Shown here piece by piece: positions 56,372 to 64,000 of a stretch of DNA of 64,000 nt. The DNA is from Xylogone sp. PMI_703 (taxonomy: Eukaryota; Ascomycota; Leotiomycetes). The translations under genes and the position numbers were made by a program. The notes under the pieces are model-generated. The model ran no database searches. It had not been told where the DNA came from and saw only the letters and a list, made by a program, of their open reading frames with translations. Location: NCBI GenBank assembly GCA_021399445.1, contig JAJTUQ010000001.1, positions 868,001 to 932,000 on the forward strand, in the 5' to 3' direction. The first letter of the stretch is position 1; the number at the start of each line of letters is the position of its first letter.

Positions 56372-57604
56372 ATGTCTGAAATCAAGAGCGGAAAAATGAA
56401 GGCCATCCAGTGGGAAGGCAAATCATTTTCAGTTTCGGTTAATGAAGTTGATATCCCCAAAATCCGTCGTCCTACAGACGCGATCGTGCGTCTGACAAGC
56501 TCCGCTATATGTGGTACAGACCTCCACACCTATCATGGTCGCATTTTAGCTCATGCGCCTCTCACCTTTGGTCATGAAAACATCGGTATTATCGAAGAAG
56601 TCGGAAGCGCTATCACCACACTCAAGAAAGGTGATCGTGTTGTTGTCACTGATCTCATTGATAAAGAGGCAGCCAATAACAATGGCGAACTGGAGTTGGT
56701 CGGTGTATTTGGGACCGGAGACTACGGACTCCCAATCGATCACATAAATGGAGGTTTGGCAAACTTCATGCGCGTTCCCTTTGCTCATGAGAATCTGCTC
56801 GTCATTCCTTCTGGAACTCAGCATGAACTGGATTACTTGTTGCTGGCTGATATCTGGCCTACTGCCTGGTTCGGGTTAGAATCTGCTCACCAAGTACCTG
56901 GTGATACGGTTGTTATTTTCGGTGCTGGTATGTTTCGTTGTTAAATTGTCATTTCGTTATCTTGCTTACCGTGAAATAGGACCTGTAGGACTCCTGGCTG
57001 CGTACTCTGCAAAGTTAAGAGGTGCGATTAGAGTCTACAGCGTTGACAGTGTGCCACTACGTCTCGAAAAGGCCAAGAGCATTGGAGCAATTCCAATCAA
57101 CTTTAAAGAGGTTGATCCTGTGAAGGAAATTATGAAGCTCGAGCCGAACGGAGTTGATCGTGCTGTTGACTGTGTTGGCTTTGAATGTGTAGATGCACAA
57201 GGAAAGAACGATGAGAGTATCGTGATAACGCAGGCAATTCAGGTCACCCGTACTGGAGGTGGAATTGGACTTGTGGGTGTATGGGCCCTTCATGATGCTG
57301 GTGAGTAGAGAAGAATTCCCGAGGTGTGGCCTTTTTGTTAATGATTTCCATAGGCGCCAAGACCGAAGCATTAAAAAACGGGATAGTTCCAATTCCTGTA
57401 AACCAGCTCTGGCTCAAAAACCTGACAATCGGCGGAGGAGCTGCGGATCCTAGGCCGTTTCAAGAGCTCCTCAAAACTCTGATTGAAAGAGCAGATGCAA
57501 AGCCTAGTTTCGTCTTCACTAAGGAGTTCAGTATCGAAGAGGGTGCCAAGGCCTTTAGGGAATTTTCAGACCACGAGATTGTCAAGGGTGTGATTAGATT
57601 TTAA
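56372..57604 (+). CDS. Zinc-dependent alcohol dehydrogenase (MDR), formaldehyde-dehydrogenase-like
   Basis: Three exons (56372-56927, 56980-57300, 57354-57604; introns 52 and 53 bp) give 375 aa. The catalytic zinc site is present (ICGTDLHTYHG and the GHENIGIIEEVG motif), and so is the NAD(P) site (VVIFGAGPVGLLAA). The loop that normally binds the structural zinc with four Cys is present as a spacer but has no cysteine (LIDKEAANNNGELELVGVFG). The layout resembles glutathione-independent formaldehyde dehydrogenase relatives. It would oxidise an alcohol or reduce an aldehyde. It lies in the same stretch as an aldehyde dehydrogenase and two SDRs. Confidence 0.92.
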
Positions 57605-59158
57605 TCTCTCTGGCGGCCACCCTTTACACTATGTGAGTTGAAGGACGTATACAAGATTATTCATCACACTTCAACCAGTCGCTTCTTTTATTATTAACTA
57701 AGACCCGTTATCTAATATGGCTGATTGTTTATAATACCTATGGCATCGGGTAGAAAGCGGTAATAGGCAACCTCAATCAAATTCAGATCTTTTTTGATGA
57801 TGCAGCTCAAAGGATCTCATATGGAATCATATAATAACACTTTTGAACCATCCCATGTAATACAGACATTATCCTTATCTTCGTTTCCCCCAGGTTTACC
57901 TTCTAGATTTGGTCTAAAGTGGGGCATACGAAAATTCAATATGACCCCATACTACTGTAATGAGACATTTATAGTATCTATTTAGTTTAATTCGGCTCAA
58001 GTGAATTTCAAGTTATTAGTTCCAAGGCATGTCACCAGCAACAGTAGCTCCTCTCAAAAATAAATATCCACTATGAAGGTGGGACATTAAATACGGTTTG
58101 CTATTCTAAGCATCCGCGCTCTTCATACTGTACTGTCTTAGCGTCTCAAATGCACGTGTAGAAGGGAACTGGACTACAAGGATTTGAGTACGTCCCAGGT
58201 AAGATCTCACTGAGCCAAAGCTCCAGATAGATAACAAAGCGTGAGTGGGACACTATTGATGCGCAGATTACTTGGCCAGTAAGGGGAGGAGCGCGTGCTT
58301 CAGAAAAGAAACTTAGGTAAGGTGGATCAGAGCTATACCATATACAAACCAAGTGCCCGGGACCGTCAGATTGTAACCTTCCACCCTTGCGTTCTAGTTT
58401 TCTCCAATTTGAGATTCCACTGAATGATAGAAATTTTGACCCGATTTCTTGATAATCCAGTAGGAATAGATCCCTTCATACAAGTTCCATAGTCAAAACA
58501 TTTCCCCACGGGGTAGCCATGTACAAGTGAACGGATTTAAATGGCTGCGCCCGCGTATGTCAAGGACACTGGATCGGTAAAGCGGGTCTTATCTCCATCA
58601 ACAAGGTCAAGCGGGTAATGAAAGGCTTTACTAACGTCCTTGCAGAAGGGTGCGGTACCGTACTGCCGTAATATCGCCGTGGCTTTACCTCTCCACGCAT
58701 CTCCATCGGGATACTGGTACTTTAGGAAAGTAAAATCCACGGACACGGGAAGCCTTATGTAATCCTTGGCGATGCAAGATGCAGATTTCCTACCAAGATA
58801 TTTCATCAGAGATGTAGGTATTTCAAGAGATCTGCGAATTCAACAGCATTTGATGGTTCTGGATACTTGTCTAATCATCTTATTGTAACTGGCTCAGCGA
58901 TGTAGAATGCGGGCCAGTGGTGATGCGTCGACTCCCCAGTTCTCCAGCCCCTGATTCCCCGCCATCCCCACAGTCCCGTCGTCCCACAGTCTAACCCAAT
59001 TAAGTAACTATTGGTACCAGTAGGTGAATAATCCATAATTTATATTGAACTGGTCTTTTATAAGAGTCTGGAGCATCCACCCTAGCAGATGGACGAGAGG
59101 AACTCGTAACGGTGCAAACCATCCTGTTCAACAATCAGGCACAACAGCTTGCCCAAAA
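57605..59158. other. Mostly gene-free stretch with one unassigned frame
   Basis: The minus-strand frame 58537-58806 (89 aa, containing KYQYPDGDAWRGKATAILRQYG) has protein-like composition, but I recognise no family and find no neighbouring exons. It may be a gene relic. The rest holds nothing I can name. Confidence 0.35.
59059..59066 (+). promoter_or_regulatory. TATA-like box of the MFS gene at 59159
   Basis: TATAAGAG, about 95 bp before the chosen ATG at 59159. It argues against the in-frame Met at 59045. Confidence 0.35.
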
Positions 59159-61136
59159 ATGGCGGCTCAGGCAGAGCAAGCGCATTTTCACTCTGTCGCC
59201 GATGAGGTCGAGAATCGATTCCATATGGACATTGTTCCTGGAACAGAGATCTTGACCGACCTCGGTGAAGCTCATTTCATCCATGGAGGTCGTGGGGATA
59301 CGGTGCTGATTCCTCAGCCGAACAATGACCCTCATAATCCCTTGGTTAGTCCTACCTGGCTTACGCTTATAACCCGATATGTTGAATAAGGGGTTCTAAC
59401 CTGAAAATGCAGAACTGGAGTCCCTTCTGGAAATATACCACCCTAATCGTCTGCTCCCTGAACATGTTCCTCGGAAACTTCTCCTCGCTCTCAATTGCGC
59501 CGATGACCCCTATATTCGTCCAATATTTCCAGACCAGTGTTTCGAGAGTAGGATTATTGGTTGGTCAACACCATGCTCACCATATATTCAGGGAATAAAG
59601 GAAATACTAATGTCTTTTGTAGACAGGTGCATGCGTTCTATCTCTAGGCTATGCCAACTTTATCATAATCCCGTGCACACGACTCTTCGGCCGCCGACCT
59701 GTAGCTTTAGCCTGCGCTCTTATTGTGATTGGATCTAGTATATGGTGCGCTGTCGCCACTTCATATGATTCTTTGATCGGTGGTAGAGTCTTGGTTGGAA
59801 TTGGTTGTGCGACGAGTGAGAGTTTGATGCCGGTCGTCATTGCTGATATGCTGTTCTTGCACGAGCGCGGGACCTGGATGGGAATTTACTTGTAATGTTC
59901 CCCTTTACCTCTCAATATCTTAAGTCAATGCTAATGTCTGCTTTAGCTGGGTCTACTTCATGGGTGCTTGGGTCGGCCCAATTGTCTCCGGAACAGTCGC
60001 TGATCGTATGGGTTGGCGTTGGTTCTTCTGGCTAGCTGCGATCCTCCAAGGTGTATGTGGGACATCTCAAGCTTTGTTCTTCGTATTAACAGAAATGCAG
60101 GCCGTCACGATTGCCATGGTCATCTTCTTCCCAGAGACCAAATATGAGCAAGAGACCATTATGTCCGCGGAGCTCTCCGATGAAGAAAGATCAGGTATAC
60201 AAGGCAAAGAAGCAGGGTCACCTCCACAACCGAAGGAGAAGATATCTCACAAGGAGGAAACGACAGATACTAATGGAGTCCAACACCTTGCTGTGCTTGG
60301 CAAAGGCTACCCGAGCAAGATGCAACAGTTTGGTATCAACTACAAAGTGGATCGGGCTCAAATCCGATTCCTTCCAAGAGACATAGTCACTCCAATTCAA
60401 ATAGCAGCATATCCTGTTGTATTCTTTGCCTCATGTTGTGTAGGATTTGGCGCGAACTCTCTACTAGTGCTCAACCTGCTCGAATCACCAGCATTTTCAA
60501 GCCCCGTCTATCACTTCAGTCCCGCAAGCGTTGGTTATGTCAACTTTGCCTTGATGGGAGGCGGTATGGTCGGGTTAGCTACGGCTGGTCCACTCTCGGA
60601 TTGGATTTCCATGAAGCTCACCAGGGCAAATGGAGGTATTCGTGAGCCTGAAATGAGATTACTGACATTTATTCCATTTCTCATCCTAACTTTCGTCGGA
60701 ATGCTGGTACGTCATATCCTTCCCAGCTGGATTGTTGTCAAAAGGAGAGAATACAGTCATTAACTAACGTGTACCTTAGATTGCCGGGCTCGGCTGGGAC
60801 CATAATTACGCCTGGCCCGTCATCGTTGTCATTGGTTTTGGATTTTCTGGCATAATTGTGATGGCGATCCCAACAATTGGTCTTACATACGCTGTGGACA
60901 GCTACAAACCGGTGGCAGGACAGATTATGGTCGTCGCAACGGTGGTTAAAAATACTTTCGGTTTTGGAATGACCTACTTCGTGAATGACATGGCTGTGGA
61001 ACATGGCTACATCGCTCCTGTCATGCTTCTCATGGGGCTCACTGTGGGGATTCCAATTGTATTCGGCACAATTTTATGGTTTTGGGGAAAGTCCTTGAGG
61101 CGCTTGACCAGAAAGTCCAAGGTTCATTCGTTCTAA
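59159..61136 (+). CDS. MFS transporter (DHA1, HOL1-like subgroup)
   Basis: Five exons (59159-59344, 59413-59559, 59623-59891, 59947-60706, 60780-61136) give 572 aa in one frame. I start at MAAQAEQAHFHS (59159). Motifs are VLIPQPNNDPHNPLNW before helix 1, GNFSSLSIAPMTPIF, RLFGRRPVALACALIV, FLHERGTWMGIYF, a polar central loop with FFPETKYE (about residues 240-320) and the late-half FSGIIVMAIPTIGLTYAVDSY. Twelve helices are expected. Inside exon 4 a 42-bp GTGTAT...TTAACAG segment (60053-60094) could be an extra short intron; it is frame-neutral, so both forms are possible. It is a likely exporter for the oxidoreductase neighbourhood (inference). Confidence 0.9.
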
Positions 61137-61747
61137 ATATGAAGTTTTGTGTTGGTAATCGCTGTTATGTCTTGTTCAATCTGTCTAACCCAAGAGTCTA
61201 ATAAACAGATAATGAAATTCAAATCTCTAACATATTGTACTTATGGCCGATGATTGTCAAAATCATCGACGGATTTGAAGTCGCAGTGTATCCAACCTCG
61301 GTTCATGCGAATATACTATCTGTCCCACTGTCCCACCGGAAGCTTACTTCCTTTCAAGTACGCTCCCTATTGTTTTACAAGAAATATCAGAATAATATAT
61401 TATCGATGAGGCATGATCTAATTTCCATTTTGAACAGGTCATCTTAATAGTCATCTTCTAGTCATATATTAATCGTAAAAACACACGAATAGCGCTTGGG
61501 GAAAATAGGCATCTTTGGCCAAGGTCATACTATCACTCCAGGTCCGTATAATCTATCAAGGTAGATTTATATCTGTTCAATGTATCGTTGCACTGCGTCC
61601 TCACCTGCGGTTAGTGTGCGGAGCAACAGGTTAGAGACATAACTGGGTTCGCTATTTTTATGTCTGCTTTACTATATAGTGACAAAATACAATTAATATA
61701 TAGAGCTCTAAAGGCCACTAACTGAATACAGTTGCTGGCCCAGTGAT
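61137..61747. other. Convergent intergenic region
   Basis: It lies between the 3' ends of the MFS gene and a C2H2 gene. No supported gene is seen. Confidence 0.45.
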
Positions 61748-62593
61748 TCATTGATTTTGCTGGGAACGCCACCACCAAGCAGAGGTCGGGTCGGCTAACG
61801 CAAAGGTCATTATCTCAGAGTCTGTGGGTATAATAGCGATCCACTTTCCATCTTTTAATGATGCCTTGGGAATGCGATCCTTTTGAATGGCTTCATTTCC
61901 ATCTTCTGTCATATTATGCCTTTCTTTCATGTGTTTCCGTAAGTAATCTTTCCTTTCAAATCTGTATGACACCCAATGCGGACTCTCTGGCTTAATAGAA
62001 TGGTCACACCCTTTGTATGGACAAAAATACAAGATGGTGGGCTTGTGTCCGGTATTATCGTGTCGCGCTAGATCCTTTGACGAAGGGAAAGCCCCGTTGC
62101 ATTTTTGGCAGTGAAACGGACGTGTGTGGTATTTTTGATGTCGGCTAGGAGCCAAAAATCAGAATCAGTCGCTCTGAGGAGACAGGAGATATATATACCG
62201 AAGATCGCACTGGCGTGAGAAAACCTTATTGCATGGACGCAGTTCCTTAATGTAGGAACATCTGTAATGAGCAGTTGAGACTTCTGTTGGGAAGCTTCTC
62301 GACCATCGCGTTTGCGTATGCTGTGGTGGTGACATAGTGACTATTGGTTTAAAAACGCAACATGGATTAAAGAGCGCGTGTAAGTTGGTGTATTCGAGAA
62401 ACTTTGACCTGCGTTGTGTTTGAAGGTAGTGTTTACAAAGAACCAAGTTTTCCATAATATCCAGGCAAGGCTGAAGTGCGGGTATATGAGCTACTTTCTT
62501 GACAAACGGGCTGGGAGGATCAAGGGGTGAAGGCATCGAAGCCAAGGCGGTTTTCTTTGCCGCAAGGGGGAGCACAGCTGACAACTGGAACAT
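61748..62593 (-). CDS. C2H2 zinc-finger protein
   Basis: Two exons on the minus strand, (up to 62593)-62199 and 62144-61748, with a 54-bp intron (GTATAT...CCTAG); at most 263 aa. Three C2H2-type fingers are read: one around YRCSYIKELRPCNKVFSRQCDLRR (completed across the splice), HCQKCNGAFPSSKDLARH, and FCPYKGCDHSIK with KHMKERH. The start is uncertain. The Met at 62593 lies at the TATA box of the opposite gene, so Mets at 62455 or 62335 are more likely. It is probably a nuclear DNA-binding protein. It forms a head-to-head pair with another C2H2 gene. Confidence 0.82.
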
Positions 62594-62594
62594 C

Positions 62595-62601
62595 TATAAA
62601 A
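62595..62601 (+). promoter_or_regulatory. TATA box of the + strand C2H2 gene
   Basis: TATAAAA, 131 bp upstream of the ATG at 62732. Confidence 0.5.
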
Positions 62602-62731
62602 GGTGCTGGCCCCCTTCCACAATTTCAACGAAATTGCGCTCTGAATACAGCCAGAGCCTCTACGATCAGGGAAGCTTACCGCTCACCGAGACGCTTTCAT
62701 TGTTCCCAGTCGAACATCGCCAGCCACCACC

Positions 62732-63752
62732 ATGCACTCGCCCTCGCCCGCGCCCGCGCCCTCACTGCTGCGGATGGGATTGGCTGCCTCATCTTTTGAG
62801 GATTTCTCGGCCACTGAGATGTTCTCTCCAGTGACAAGCCTTGACTCTGCCGCAGTCAGGTGAGTCCTATCGCCTTTTTTTTTACCAAGCAGACGGTAGG
62901 CCTCTAAAAGGACCTTCCTTTTCGGTCAATACGGGTTCGAACCTGGAGCATGCTATTATTAGTGATCATGGTACCGGTGCATCATCGCTGAGTGGTCATC
63001 ATGACGTAGGTGTGTTGTACTGCGGCCATGGTCTTGGAGCCTCACTCCAAGATGCAAATCTTTCGCCGATAGAGCAGGGCTCACTTCAGCCTTTGGATTT
63101 TCAATTCATCAACAACACCCTACCTACTTCTGCGCAGTTCACCCCGAACAATTATTCACCCAGCCACGCAACCTCGTTTGGTGAGGCGCCAATCCCCGGT
63201 CCGAACTGGTGTGCTTTGAACAGCCATACATCTGGTGCAAGTTTTCAGCTGGGTAGCAGTGCTCAGACACATACTGTTCTTACACCCGGTCATGAGTATA
63301 ACAGCAGTGATGCATTGCAAGGTCTTTATTCAGGCACACCAGGAGCTGGTGGCATGGTGGATTTCTTCACACCACCCGCTCCCATCAATACCGTAGGGCA
63401 GAGTGGCTGGGGCTTGGAACCCTCTGGCAACCCGCTACAAATGATGCAACCACAGGTAGCCGCCAATTGCCTTGGAGATGCGATGTTATTCCAGGCGACT
63501 CCTACTGTCCCTTTTCCGGAGATACCATTTGATGCGGTCTCAACTTCTCAGCGCACACCATGCTCTTGGGAGGGTTGTCAAGAAACGTTCACTCGTTCTA
63601 GTGACCTTGACCGTCATATCCAGTCTGTCCACTTGCGCATCAGGTACCACTACTTCTGGCCCGAGTGTCCAAACAACAAGGGGGAGGGGTATTGCCGTCT
63701 CGAAAAACTCAGAGCTCATCAGAAGAAGGTTCATGGCGTCATTCTTCAATAG
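62732..63752 (+). CDS. C2H2 zinc-finger transcription factor
   Basis: Exon 1 starts at the ATG at 62732 (context CCACCACCATGC; MHSPSPAPAPSLLRMG, then FEDFSATEMFSPVTSLDS) and ends at the GTGAGT donor at 62860. Exon 2 is open to the TAG at 63750-63752. The acceptor is either at 62899 (40-bp intron) or at 62962 (103 bp); both keep the frame, and the longer is closer to the usual size. The product is about 300-325 aa. The central part is Gly/Ser/Pro-rich and disordered. The C-terminus carries a C2H2 finger, CSWEGCQETFTRSSDLDRHIQSVH, and a second, modified one (FWPECPNNKGEGYCRLEKLRAHQKKVH). It is likely a nuclear regulator. Confidence 0.82.
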
Positions 63753-64000
63753 TGACTAATCTACGGGACGAACACTAGAGTGAACACTGTGAAATTCGTT
63801 AGAGACTGTTCGGACGTCGGGTACGCTTTATATGAGAGTGGGTGAGAAGTAGTAAGGCATGTATCTGCGAGCTTGTTTACTGTCTAGATTTATTCAATTT
63901 AAGTTTGTTTCGCGTATTTTATCCAACTTGACAGTGTCGTAAGTAGTGTGATGTTTTCATTTGACTGGCTAATTCGAAGGCTCTGTCTCCAAGTAACGCT

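Noticed and set aside
60053..60094. Possible 42-bp intron in the MFS gene at 59159
   Set aside because: Frame-neutral, very short, and the TTAAC branch-like site is too close to the acceptor; kept as coding with a note.
62931..62942. tRNA B-box-like sequence (gggttcgaacct)
   Set aside because: No matching A box or cloverleaf arms found, and it lies in or next to a coding exon.
1..64000. Starship-type giant element or CRISPR array
   Set aside because: No DUF3435 tyrosine recombinase or element boundaries seen; no regularly spaced repeats; the sequence is fungal.

Overview
The window looks like a filamentous ascomycete chromosome segment. Nearly all genes carry short spliceosomal introns (about 42-146 bp) with GTRNGT-type donors, CTNAY-like branch sites and YAG acceptors. 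The gene families are typical of that group: DUF3425 bZIP, HET, CVNH, NmrA-like, MYND, MFS of the DHA types and Fot1/pogo transposons. Long AT-rich gene-poor stretches separate small islands of genes. I place no rRNA, tRNA, CRISPR or bacterial operon. Exon models were built by hand from splice signals, and their reading frames were checked for continuity.

Left part (1-30 kb): the 3' tip of a cut-off gene; a complete Fot1/pogo-type DNA transposon (740-2622) with perfect 49-bp inverted repeats and one in-frame stop in its transposase; a secreted crotonase-fold protein; an ATR1/AMF1-like MFS transporter divergent from a bZIP-like regulator; a small FMN reductase; a broken NmrA-like gene; an ARA1-like glycosyltransferase whose first exon is only the ATG; a second MFS transporter; a decayed C2H2/Zn2Cys6 regulator; an intronless haloalkane dehalogenase of the DhlA type; and a long decayed gene that joined cyanovirin-N repeats to a HET domain.

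Middle (28-44 kb): genes of primary metabolism are mixed with accessory ones. They are argininosuccinate lyase, a zinc-rich DUF3716/FAR1-like protein cut short at a second pogo-type transposon end, an alpha/beta hydrolase, a divergent NDUFS7/PSST subunit of complex I with a mitochondrial presequence, a thioredoxin-PITH protein, a 14-helix MFS transporter, a MYND protein and porphobilinogen deaminase.

Right part (44.5-61 kb): an oxidoreductase-rich neighbourhood containing two SDRs, an aldehyde dehydrogenase, an NADPH enoyl/quinone reductase, a zinc alcohol dehydrogenase, a DUF3425 bZIP regulator and an MFS exporter. No PKS, NRPS or terpene synthase is visible. It could be a small catabolic or detoxification cluster, or the tailoring arm of a larger one. 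The window ends with a divergent pair of C2H2 zinc-finger genes.

The observations most worth following are the complex I PSST variant with an altered quinone-pocket segment, the CVNH-HET fusion, the DhlA-like dehalogenase, the DUF3716/FAR1/zinc-repeat protein ending in a transposon terminus, and the oxidoreductase cluster.
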